Assembly (NCBI GenBank): GCA_964436315.1 | Contig: CAYTCZ010000174.1 | Coordinates: 1 to 6,796 of the forward strand | DNA length: 6,796 bases | Source of the DNA: CAYTCZ01 sp964436315 | GTDB taxonomy: Bacteria; Actinomycetota; Thermoleophilia; Gaiellales; Gaiellaceae | Direction: 5' to 3' | Shown: in pieces, positions 1 through 5,680 of the stretch | Numbering within the stretch: position 1 is the stretch's first letter | Layout: each line of letters opens with the position of its first letter | Position numbers and translations under genes: made by a program | Notes under the pieces: generated by a model | Seen by the model: only the letters and a program-made list of their open reading frames with translations | Databases searched by the model: none | What the model was told of the DNA's origin: nothing

Positions 1-45
1 CCGCCCCAGCGACCCGAGAGGAATCCCGCGCCGCTGGACGGGCGC

Positions 46-76
46 GCTTGCTCCTGCCCTGGGCGACGGGGCAAGC
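46..76 (-). terminator. Hairpin downstream of the kinase-like gene
   Basis: Bases 46-54 (GCTTGCTCC) pair with 68-76 (GGGGCAAGC), giving nine pairs with one G-T wobble. The 13-nt loop itself holds GCCC/GGGC. Read on the minus strand it begins about 30 nt after the stop of the receptor gene, where a terminator is expected. No T-tract follows it, so it may be a Rho-aided 3' end or an RNA-stability hairpin. The rest of bases 1-105 shows no gene I can support. Confidence 0.35.
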
Positions 77-105
77 CGAGCCGCTTCGCTCCGCAGATCC
101 TGGGT

Positions 106-1800
106 CTAGGCCTCGCAGGCTCGCGCTTCGGCGACCTCAGGCTGTTCTGAGGCTGAGAGCCAAACTCCGCCGGCTCCGACGGCGGGGTCTCGCGGGCCCC
201 GACCGACGTCGAGGATCAGGAGACATTCCAGCGTGGCCGGGCTGATTCGCGCGATCGTCCCGCCTTCCCAGTCCGTCATCCACACGGCTCCTTGGCCGGC
301 TGCGATGCCGGATGGGCGCAGTCCCGTGACGCGGCCTGTGACTTCCGCGAATGCGTTGAGCCGAGTCAGTGCCCCATCTCCCGTCGTCGCCGCCCAAACG
401 GCGCCCTCGCCGGCCGCGAGGTGGATGAACGACGAGCCGGATAGCCGCACGGTGTCGGTGACTTCGTTCAGTCTCGGATCGACGCGGGCGACGAACGTGG
501 GTCGACCGGCATCTGGAGCTGCACCTCCAGCAATCCAGAGCGCTTGCTGTCCGAACGCGAGTTCCTGAGGCTCGAAGGACAGCGGAATGAGCTCCAACAC
601 CTGACCGTTGGTGGGATCTACCCGAAGGACCGAATGCTGACCTTCGCCCGCCGACGCGACCCAGATGGCTCCGGCGGCGAACTCGAGCGCCACCGGATTT
701 CGAACGCGGAGCGCGACGTCCGAGTCGATCTCCCAGCTCGCCAGGTCGATCCGCGAAACAAGGTCTGTCTCCGGATCGTCGGTCACACTCGCAAACCACA
801 GCGACTCGTCGTCCACGGTGAGATCCGTCGGTCGCCCCGGGACTCGAGCCGCTCGCTCGATTTCATTGCGCGACCCATGTATCTGCAGCAAGACACCTCC
901 GAAGGGATCCGCGACCCAGAGGCGCGGGTCTCCGATCGTCGTCTGGAAGACGAACGATCGGCCTGTGGGCACGGTCGCGACGAGCTCGTTAGTGGACGGG
1001 TCGATCCGCTGCATGAGCTGGGCCTGGTCTGGAGGAACCCCTCCGCCGAGATCATCCGATCGGCCGGTCAGGAGCAGCGTTGCGGTAACGGCACCTGCGA
1101 CCACGATGATGACGACGATCGCCAGAGCGAACGCTCGACGACCAGACCGGCGCGCACGCTGCGGGGCTTGCCCGTTCTCTTCCTCGGGGGGAGTGGCTTC
1201 GGGGATTTCTGCGGGTAGTTCGACGACCGATTCGCGCACGTTTTCGGCCAGCCGCGGTGCTGTGTCAAGCCGGTTTGCGGGATCCTTGGCGAGCGCGGAT
1301 GCCACGACCTCGTCGACTCGACCAGGAAGATCGGGCCGGAGAAAGGTGACGGGCCTCGGAGAGTCGTGGAGGTGTGCTTGCAGGGTTTGCTCCGGGGTTT
1401 CCCGCTCGTACGGCGGCCGCCCGGCAAGGAGCCGGTAGAAGACGCATCCCAGCGAGTAAACATCGCTCCTCGTGCTCGGAGGATCACCCTGGATGACCTC
1501 CGGCGCGGCGTAGTCCACCGCTGGCGAGTTGCGCCCCGGGCCGGGTTCCGCGAGATCAAACTGGAAGGAACCAGACTCAGGGTCACGTCGAACCAGGATG
1601 TTGTCGGGCTGGATGTCCCCGTGGGCGATTCCCGCCTCGTGGAGTCCACCCAGCCGTTCGGCAACGGCGCTGACCACCTCCACGGCTCGTGGGGTCTTCA
1701 CGGGCTGCCCTGATCTGAGGAGCGAGCTCAGACGAGTTTCACGGTCTCGAACCACGGCTGTTTGGGCGGAGAAGGGGGAGGTCAACTCCAGGGTAGTCAT
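106..1800 (-). CDS. Membrane receptor: Ser/Thr kinase-like C-lobe (probable pseudokinase), TM helix and 7-repeat beta-propeller
   Basis: The product is 564 aa. Residues about 25-190 match the C-lobe of bacterial Hanks-type (PknB-like) kinases: catalytic-loop variant HGDIQPDN (60-67), DLA where DFG is usual (82-84), APE (99-101), DVYSLG (113-118) and KDPANRL (172-178). Only about 58 residues precede the catalytic loop, where the family normally has 110-130. The Gly-rich loop, the VAIK lysine and the helix-C glutamate are therefore missing. The HRD arginine is Gly, the catalytic-loop lysine is Gln and the DFG glycine is Ala, although D62, N67 and D82 remain. A basic stretch (RARRSGRR, 215-222) precedes a hydrophobic helix (about 223-245), predicting kinase inside and C-terminus outside. 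Residues 290-550 carry seven spaced [LIV]W[VFILAM] strands (W295, 335, 380, 422, 469, 507, 547), as in Vgb/NHL-type seven-bladed propellers. The start is fixed by an in-frame TGA at 1810-1812. The Shine-Dalgarno sequence is weak. I infer a ligand-sensing pseudokinase; its ligand and partner are unknown. Confidence 0.9.
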   Translation of the reverse strand: MTTLELTSPFSAQTAVVRDRETRLSSLLRSGQPVKTPRAVEVVSAVAERLGGLHEAGIAHGDIQPDNILVRRDPESGSFQFDLAEPGPGRNSPAVDYAAPEVIQGDPPSTRSDVYSLGCVFYRLLAGRPPYERETPEQTLQAHLHDSPRPVTFLRPDLPGRVDEVVASALAKDPANRLDTAPRLAENVRESVVELPAEIPEATPPEEENGQAPQRARRSGRRAFALAIVVIIVVAGAVTATLLLTGRSDDLGGGVPPDQAQLMQRIDPSTNELVATVPTGRSFVFQTTIGDPRLWVADPFGGVLLQIHGSRNEIERAARVPGRPTDLTVDDESLWFASVTDDPETDLVSRIDLASWEIDSDVALRVRNPVALEFAAGAIWVASAGEGQHSVLRVDPTNGQVLELIPLSFEPQELAFGQQALWIAGGAAPDAGRPTFVARVDPRLNEVTDTVRLSGSSFIHLAAGEGAVWAATTGDGALTRLNAFAEVTGRVTGLRPSGIAAGQGAVWMTDWEGGTIARISPATLECLLILDVGRGPRDPAVGAGGVWLSASEQPEVAEARACEA

Positions 1801-1865
1801 GTTCGGGCCTCAGGCGAGGATTCGTTGCGATCGCAGTGCGGCGGAGTTAGCCTGGATGGCCAGCG
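1801..1865. promoter_or_regulatory. 65-bp divergent intergenic region
   Basis: This short gap separates the minus-strand receptor start from the plus-strand start at 1866, so both genes probably share a regulatory region. It contains a perfect 10-bp palindrome, TGCGATCGCA, at 1826-1835, which could be an operator. I cannot assign convincing -35/-10 boxes in either direction. The same GCGATCGC core also occurs inside the cyclase gene near 4061, so the palindrome alone is weak evidence. Confidence 0.35.
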
Positions 1866-2447
1866 ATGGGTGGTCGGGTCGACAAAATCGCGAACCTCGA
1901 CTCAGGAAGGACTCCTGACTACCTCGAGACGGTCATCGGCTGGCGGACCTGGTCGTGGCAGCGGAAGCAGGGTCTTCGCTCTGTTGTCAAGGAAGAGACG
2001 TGGATTCCGGGGCAGCCGAACAGTGCAGAGTGCCGTGAAACCTTCGCGTACTTAGGTGCGATGCTCAAGCGCGAGGTGTCACTCCGAACATCGTTTGCCG
2101 ATGGCCATCGGGCGCCGGTCGATTGGTGTCGCTGCGGCATTTACGCGCTCCGCACGCCGGCGGATCTGCCGACGAAAACAGGGGGCGACTTCACCGTCGT
2201 CGGCAGGGTTCGACTCTGGGGTCACGTCGTTCAGGGATCGCGTGGGTGGCGAGCTCAGTTCGCGTATCCGGATTCGCTCTTCCTGGTAACGGGTTCCCGA
2301 CGGAACTCCAGGCGCGACTTGCTGCAACGCGCGCTCGATGATCTGGAGCGATTCGCCGTGCCAGTGGCCACCGTTGAGGCTCCGCGTGTGCTAGGCGCCG
2401 GTGCTCCGCGGTGGCGTGATCGCCTTCTTCCGCGCTCTGTCCGCTAA
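1866..2447 (+). CDS. Uncharacterised protein with CxCGIYA and GWRA-x-YP motifs
   Basis: The product is 193 aa. Its composition and motifs look like a real protein: GWRTW (25-29), ETWIPGQP (44-51), CRCGIYA (88-94), VVGRVRLWGHVV (111-122) and GWRAQFAYP (127-135). I recall hypothetical actinobacterial proteins with the same order of motifs (W-PG, C-CGIYA, LWG-VV, GWRA-YP), but I know of no function. C56, C88 and C90 could form a metal site, which is a guess. There is no signal peptide or transmembrane segment, so it is probably cytoplasmic. The ATG at 1866 is the only good start before the first motif. The Shine-Dalgarno sequence is poor, and the first 22 residues may be extra. The C-terminal tail (about 172-193) is rich in Pro and Arg and has low complexity. 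It diverges from the kinase-like receptor and is followed closely by the next gene. Confidence 0.7.
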   Translation: MGGRVDKIANLDSGRTPDYLETVIGWRTWSWQRKQGLRSVVKEETWIPGQPNSAECRETFAYLGAMLKREVSLRTSFADGHRAPVDWCRCGIYALRTPADLPTKTGGDFTVVGRVRLWGHVVQGSRGWRAQFAYPDSLFLVTGSRRNSRRDLLQRALDDLERFAVPVATVEAPRVLGAGAPRWRDRLLPRSVR

Positions 2448-2478
2448 TAGAGCGACCACCAGTTGGCGGCGGTTCATC

Positions 2479-2916
2479 GTGAAACTCCGACTGACGGATC
2501 CCTCCGAGGTAGCCGAGGTCGACTCTTACTTCAACGGCTTTCACGACGGCTTTGTCAAAGACCTCCGCCTTCGGTCGCACGACCTCTTCGTCCGTGAAGA
2601 GGACGGCCCGTTCGGGATCGCTCATCAGCTGACCGGTCGCTTCGACCTCGAACTCAACATCGCGCACTACAACTACGCGCTCGGAACGCAACCACACGAC
2701 CGGGTCGTGCACTGCATCTTTCGCAACATCACCGATTTCCGTCTGGACCTCACGGGTCGACGAGCCGAGGAATGGCCGATCAAGGTGGTTGAGTTCGTAC
2801 CAGCCGCGGGACGCTTCGTACTCGTGATCCTGTGGGGCTTGTTCGACGGACAGTCCTGGGGAACGCAGAGGAGCGAGATCTGCACGTTCGAAGAGGCTGA
2901 GCTCGAAGAGCGGTAG
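2479..2916 (+). CDS. Uncharacterised protein with FNGFHDGF motif
   Basis: From GTG 2479 the product is 145 aa, beginning (M)KLRLTDPSEVAEVDSYFN and ending EEAELEER. The FNGFHDGFVKDLRLRS block, the FDLELNIAHYNY block and alternating hydrophobic strands suggest a compact alpha+beta cytoplasmic protein without a signal or membrane segment. I have a vague memory of hypothetical proteins with an FHDGF-to-AHYNY pattern but cannot name a family or function. An upstream GTG at 2401 in the same frame would add 26 residues but would overlap the preceding gene by 47 nt, and those residues look non-native. I therefore prefer 2479, 31 nt after the upstream stop. Neither start has a strong Shine-Dalgarno sequence. 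The spacing suggests co-transcription with the gene before it, and a hairpin follows the stop. Confidence 0.72.
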   Translation: MKLRLTDPSEVAEVDSYFNGFHDGFVKDLRLRSHDLFVREEDGPFGIAHQLTGRFDLELNIAHYNYALGTQPHDRVVHCIFRNITDFRLDLTGRRAEEWPIKVVEFVPAAGRFVLVILWGLFDGQSWGTQRSEICTFEEAELEER

Positions 2917-2931
2917 TTCCACCCGGATCCG

Positions 2932-2956
2932 TGGAGCCGCCGTTCGTGCGGCTCCA
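2932..2956 (+). terminator. 9-bp GC-rich hairpin after the FHDGF gene
   Basis: TGGAGCCGC (2932-2940) pairs perfectly with GCGGCTCCA (2948-2956) around a 7-nt loop. It starts 15 nt after the stop codon. No T-run follows, so it is a terminator-like or 3'-protective hairpin rather than a classic intrinsic terminator. Three weaker 5-bp hairpins follow it: 2970-2983, 2995-3010 and 3012-3025. Confidence 0.5.
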
Positions 2957-3035
2957 ACACGCGGTCCGAGCCGGTTTGCCGGCAGAACTGCTCACAGACG
3001 AGCCTGTCTGACCGGCGACGGCCGGATAGACACCC

Positions 3036-3041
3036 TAAAAT
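3036..3041 (+). promoter_or_regulatory. Possible -10 box (TAAAAT) for the cyclase
   Basis: TAAAAT stands out in a GC-rich gap and matches the TANNNT pattern of housekeeping sigma -10 boxes. I see no good -35 hexamer 16-18 nt upstream. If it is used, transcription would start near 3048, just before the first of three strong hairpins and about 150 nt before the GTG of the cyclase. Confidence 0.35.
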
Positions 3042-3053
3042 GAGACAACGGTT

Positions 3054-3158
3054 GGACTCGAGGTGCCGCCTTTGAGTCCGGCCTGTTCTGAGTGGTGCTG
3101 TGGCTGCCGTCCCGATGGCTACAGCACCTTGCCCGAGACCCGGCGTTCTCGGAGCAAG
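3054..3158 (+). promoter_or_regulatory. Candidate structured 5' leader of the diguanylate cyclase: three near-contiguous hairpins
   Basis: Hairpin A is 3054-3063 with 3069-3079: ten pairs, one wobble, one bulged T, loop TGCCG. Hairpin B is 3094-3104 with 3118-3128: eleven pairs with one wobble and a 13-nt loop starting TGCCG. Hairpin C is 3128-3138 with 3147-3158: eleven pairs, bulged A at 3153, loop CCCGGCGT. B and C abut and could stack coaxially. The CGGC in loop C is complementary to GCCG in loops A and B, which allows loop-loop pairing. The element lies 40-150 nt before the cyclase start. It does not resemble the c-di-GMP-I riboswitch consensus as I remember it, so the class is unknown. 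It could also be a separate small RNA. Confidence 0.5.
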
Positions 3159-3200
3159 CTGGGTTGTTCCACGGGTTGACGGCTCAGGGACGCGTCGCCA

Positions 3201-4097
3201 GTGACGGCGGGTCGCGGTTCGGGGCGGAGATCCGCGCCGCAACCGCTCAATCGCCCGCCTGATCTGCCGATAAAGACCGAGATGGAAGCGGCCGAATCCT
3301 TGACCGATATCGACAGCCTGATCCCGAGTGTCGTAATCGTTGCCGACGCGGACCCGATAACCCGCGGGGACCTCGCCCGACGTCTGAATGAGGCCGGCTA
3401 CGTCGTGGTGACCGCGACCGACGGCGACGAGGCGCTTCGGGTTACGGGCGAGCAGACGCAAGGGTTTGCGGTGGGAACAGCCGACTTCATCGCGAAGCCC
3501 CTCGATGCTCCGGAGCTCGTCGCGCGCGTCGACGAGACGCTGCGGTCGAGAGCTTCCCTCTACATGTACGTGCACGGGGCCACAACGGATCCGCTGACTG
3601 GACTTCTAAACCGGCGCGGACTAGAGGTTCGTGCCAACGAGGCAGTGGCCATTGCGAGCCGGCACGGCCGCCCGCTCGCCTGTCTCTTCGTCGATCTCGA
3701 TCACTTCAAGCTCATCAACGACACCCACGGGCACGCGACCGGGGATTTCGCCCTGAGAGCGGCAGCCGAGCTCATTCGGTCGGGAGCGCGGATCTCCGAC
3801 GTCGTGGCGCGCTACGGCGGCGACGAATTCATCTTGCTGCTCCCAGAAACGGAGCGCGACGGCGCGCTCGCTGCGGCGGACAAGATCAGGCACACGCTCG
3901 CCGAGTATCGACCGAAGGAAGGGCCGACCGTCGGGTTCTCGCTCCGAGCGAGCGTCGGCGTCGCCTGCTGGGACGCCGGAATGACCGGGGCCGACGAGCT
4001 TTACGCAGCGGCGGACCGCGCGCTCTATGAAGCAAAGAGTCTCGGTCGCGACGCGATTGCGATCGCCACGAGTTCCTCGCTGACCAAGTACGACTGA
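3201..4097 (+). CDS. Diguanylate cyclase with internally deleted receiver domain (REC-GGDEF)
   Basis: The product is 298 aa. The C-terminal GGDEF domain (about 128-290) should condense two GTP into cyclic di-GMP. It has DPLTGLLNRRG (130-140), DLDHFKLINDTHGH (165-178) with the metal-binding aspartate, RYGGDEF (204-210) and the ASVGVA strand (250-255). The product-inhibition I-site RxxD is R197-ISD-D200, exactly five residues before GGDEF, so both catalysis and feedback look intact. Residues 43-115 resemble a response-regulator receiver: VVIVADADP, DGDEALR, then directly GFAVGTADFIAKP with the conserved K99. The central part of about 40 residues, including the beta-3 phosphoacceptor Asp and the beta-4 Thr/Ser, is missing in frame. 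It cannot be phosphorylated in the normal way. The start is GTG 3201 with AGGGA ten bases upstream; ATG 3282 is an alternative that removes 27 non-domain residues. No membrane segment is seen. A structured leader precedes it, and a lipoprotein gene follows after 66 nt. Confidence 0.92.
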   Translation: MTAGRGSGRRSAPQPLNRPPDLPIKTEMEAAESLTDIDSLIPSVVIVADADPITRGDLARRLNEAGYVVVTATDGDEALRVTGEQTQGFAVGTADFIAKPLDAPELVARVDETLRSRASLYMYVHGATTDPLTGLLNRRGLEVRANEAVAIASRHGRPLACLFVDLDHFKLINDTHGHATGDFALRAAAELIRSGARISDVVARYGGDEFILLLPETERDGALAAADKIRHTLAEYRPKEGPTVGFSLRASVGVACWDAGMTGADELYAAADRALYEAKSLGRDAIAIATSSSLTKYD

Positions 4098-4149
4098 GGT
4101 CACTCTTATCGTCGCGAGATCGTCACACATGGCTTTGCGAGATGTGCGT

Positions 4150-4155
4150 GGAGGA
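4150..4155 (+). promoter_or_regulatory. Ribosome-binding site GGAGGA deciding the lipoprotein start
   Basis: GGAGGA lies 8 nt before ATG 4164 and 5 nt before the in-frame GTG 4161. The 8-nt spacing favours the ATG. Confidence 0.7.
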
Positions 4156-4163
4156 ACGGTGTG

Positions 4164-4985
4164 ATGCGGCGCGTCTGGTGGGGGCTCGCCGTTTTCGCCA
4201 TCCTCCTCGCTTTCGGCTGTGGTGAGACAGGGGAGCAGGAATCGCCAGTCGTCGAGCCAGTTGCTGCCTCCTTCGCCTGGCCGGTCGTGGCACCTGAGCC
4301 GGCACGGCCCGAGCCGGAACCGTTGCCTCGACCGGAAGAAGTTGAGCCCGTCGAGCCAGTGATGGAGAAGACCGGCGAGCCGAAAGCACCGAGGGTTCTG
4401 GTCAGAAAGGGCAAGGGCCCTGGCGTCGTGAACTTGAAGCTCCGCTCGGATTCAACGCTCGTTGTCACCGGCGAGCACAAAGGCGCGGGTAACTTCACCG
4501 TCCAGCTCGTGCCTGCGAAGAAGACGCAGGTCGACAGTTCGTTTTTCGGTTCGGTTCTGAGAGGGTCAGGGAAGTTCAAAGGGCAGGCTGCCGTGGTCGA
4601 TTTGGCGGACGGCCGGTACCGAGCTGCCGTCGATGCCGGTGACGCCTGGAAGCTCAAGTTCGCTCAGCCCGCTCCTAGCCCGAAGGCCAAGTCGATTCCT
4701 CGGAAACTCAAGGGCAAGGGCTCCAAGGTCAAACAGCTCCGCGTCGAATCGGAGCTTACGGCGGTCGTGACGGCCCGTTACAAGGGCTCCGGAGACTTCA
4801 TCGTGAGGCTCATCCCCATGGAGGACGTCGCGGCTACGGACGACGCTTCACCCGTAGGAGTGTTCGATCGCGTCGGCCGCGTGAATGACGACACGCGTCT
4901 CGAGAACCTGCGCCGCGGGACCTATCTCGTCTCGGTTGTCGCGCGCGGCGCGTGGTCGCTCAACTTCACCGTCGCCGAGTCCTGA
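4164..4985 (+). CDS. Probable lipoprotein with two tandem copies of a beta-rich domain
   Basis: From ATG 4164 the product is 273 aa. A basic start (MRR), a hydrophobic stretch (VWWGLAVFAILLAFG) and C19 form a signal peptide with an imperfect lipobox (LAFGC), so it is likely exported and lipid-anchored. Residues about 23-75 are a Pro/Glu/Val-rich linker. Two homologous units follow, about 80-168 and 180-271. HKGAGNFTVQLVP (105-117) matches YKGSGDFIVRLIP (206-218). DGRYRAAVDAGDAWKLKF (149-166) matches RGTYLVSVVARGAWSLNF (251-268). Each unit ends in a GxW-x-L-x-F strand, as in small secreted beta-sandwich repeats. No catalytic motif is visible. A ligand- or wall-binding role is a guess. It lies 66 nt after the cyclase in the same direction, so the two may be co-transcribed. 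Confidence 0.85.
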   Translation: MRRVWWGLAVFAILLAFGCGETGEQESPVVEPVAASFAWPVVAPEPARPEPEPLPRPEEVEPVEPVMEKTGEPKAPRVLVRKGKGPGVVNLKLRSDSTLVVTGEHKGAGNFTVQLVPAKKTQVDSSFFGSVLRGSGKFKGQAAVVDLADGRYRAAVDAGDAWKLKFAQPAPSPKAKSIPRKLKGKGSKVKQLRVESELTAVVTARYKGSGDFIVRLIPMEDVAATDDASPVGVFDRVGRVNDDTRLENLRRGTYLVSVVARGAWSLNFTVAES

Positions 4986-5455
4986 TCCGGGGAGATTCAG
5001 ATCCTGAGGGCGTGCCTTCGACCTTCGGGTTCTCGTCATGCTCCCTCGGATGGGTGACGCGTGGACGAGAATGCGCTTCGATGAGGGCGGTAGGTACCGC
5101 CGCACCTGGACGTTCCTGCATACCCTCTCGTGGGAGTCCGGGGTATACGAAGTGGCTCCGATCAGTCCCCGACACTGCACTCGCGTGGACGCGGTGTCGG
5201 GCTGCCGCCAAAGCCAGCTCGAAGCCGGTATTCCGGCCTGGAGCCACCCCGGCAGGTGGTCGCGAACCCGGTGGCTCCAGACCCGTCCCCTCGAATGAAA
5301 CCGCAGTCCGCGTCTTCAGGAGTTGTGGGGAAAGCGGCAGAGAGGTTCTGCTCCTCACTCTCCCTGTGCCAAGTGCAAGGGCTACTGACCAAAGTCGAGG
5401 ACAAGTCCGCTGGATCGAGGGCCCGAACTGGCAGGCAGGGGGAAACGCGCCTCTG
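4986..5455. other. 470-nt convergent intergenic region with tandem inverted repeats, no gene supported
   Basis: Open frames exist on both strands, but none has a recognisable motif, a ribosome-binding site or protein-like composition. The part from 5086 to 5280 holds a run of hairpins. They are 5086-5101 (GGCGG/CCGCC), 5120-5146 (ATACCCT with GGGGTAT plus CTC/GAG, 3-nt bulge), 5168-5201 (11 pairs, CCCGACACTGC with GCGGTGTCGGG), 5224-5237 (GCCGG/CCGGC) and 5238-5280 (11 perfect pairs, CTGGAGCCACC with GGTGGCTCCAG). They lie between the ends of two converging genes, so they may terminate both, or form an RNA on either strand. In 5281-5455 I see nothing distinct. Confidence 0.5.
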
Positions 5456-5680
5456 CTACTGGTTCTTGAGCTGACGCACGCGTTCGCGGCTGATCCCAAG
5501 CGCGTCGGCGATCTGCTGGTAGGTGGCGCCGTCATCATGCGCCCACGTGATCTCGTCGCGGACGACGTGCCGGGCATCCATGAGGTCCGCTTCTAGCCGC
5601 TTCGTGCGCTTGTACGCGCGCACGACTCGGCGAATGTCTCTTGGCTTCGCTATGGAAGACCCTCCTTCAGTCGAACACAT
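5456..5680 (-). CDS. Small helix-turn-helix DNA-binding protein (sigma region 4-like HTH)
   Basis: From ATG 5680 the product is 74 aa. Residues 14-48 form a charged helix (RDIRRVVRAYKRTKRLEADLMDARHVVRDEI). Residues 51-71 (GATYQQIADALGISRERVRQL) are a clear helix-turn-helix of the kind found in sigma-70 region 4 and small transcription regulators. It ends four residues after the HTH, so there is no ligand domain; it probably binds DNA as a dimer or recruits a partner. The start is uncertain. ATG 5680 has no Shine-Dalgarno sequence. AAGGAGG (5667-5661) lies 7 nt before the in-frame ATA at 5653-5651, which would give a 65-aa protein starting (M)AKPRD. The ATA lies in a 13-nt direct repeat whose other copy is just upstream of ATG 5680. 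The DNA-binding assignment is firm; the target genes are unknown. Confidence 0.85.
   Translation of the reverse strand: MCSTEGGSSIAKPRDIRRVVRAYKRTKRLEADLMDARHVVRDEITWAHDDGATYQQIADALGISRERVRQLKNQ

Noticed and set aside
544..1218. Long plus-strand frames opposite the receptor gene
   Set aside because: They are antisense shadows of the GC-rich receptor gene, have no motifs, and their peptides are low-complexity.
1902..1918. Hairpin TCAGGA/TCCTGA near the start of the CxCGIYA gene as an attenuator
   Set aside because: Only six base pairs inside coding sequence, with no downstream T-run. It is likely to be chance.
3054..3158. c-di-GMP riboswitch (GEMM-I) upstream of the cyclase
   Set aside because: I could not match the conserved GEMM core as I remember it. 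The structure is three simple stacked hairpins, so I report it only as an unclassified structured leader.
2191..3575. Long minus-strand frames over the FHDGF gene and the cyclase leader
   Set aside because: They cross two well-supported plus-strand genes and a hairpin-rich gap, and the translations are Arg/Ser/Pro-rich without any recognisable domain.
4106..4657. Minus-strand frame of 183 codons inside the lipoprotein
   Set aside because: It is antisense to a gene with a signal peptide, a strong ribosome-binding site and repeated domains. Its Ser/Gly/Thr-rich product is typical of a shadow frame.
5249..5280. Minus-strand GGGTTCGCGACC as a tRNA T-arm
   Set aside because: It falls in the loop of a perfect 11-bp inverted repeat, and no other tRNA arm can be built around it.
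4952..5596. Overlapping frames of 200 codons or more on both strands in the convergent gap
   Set aside because: They run into the HTH or lipoprotein genes, have no ribosome-binding site, and cover the inverted repeats. I see no protein-like pattern.
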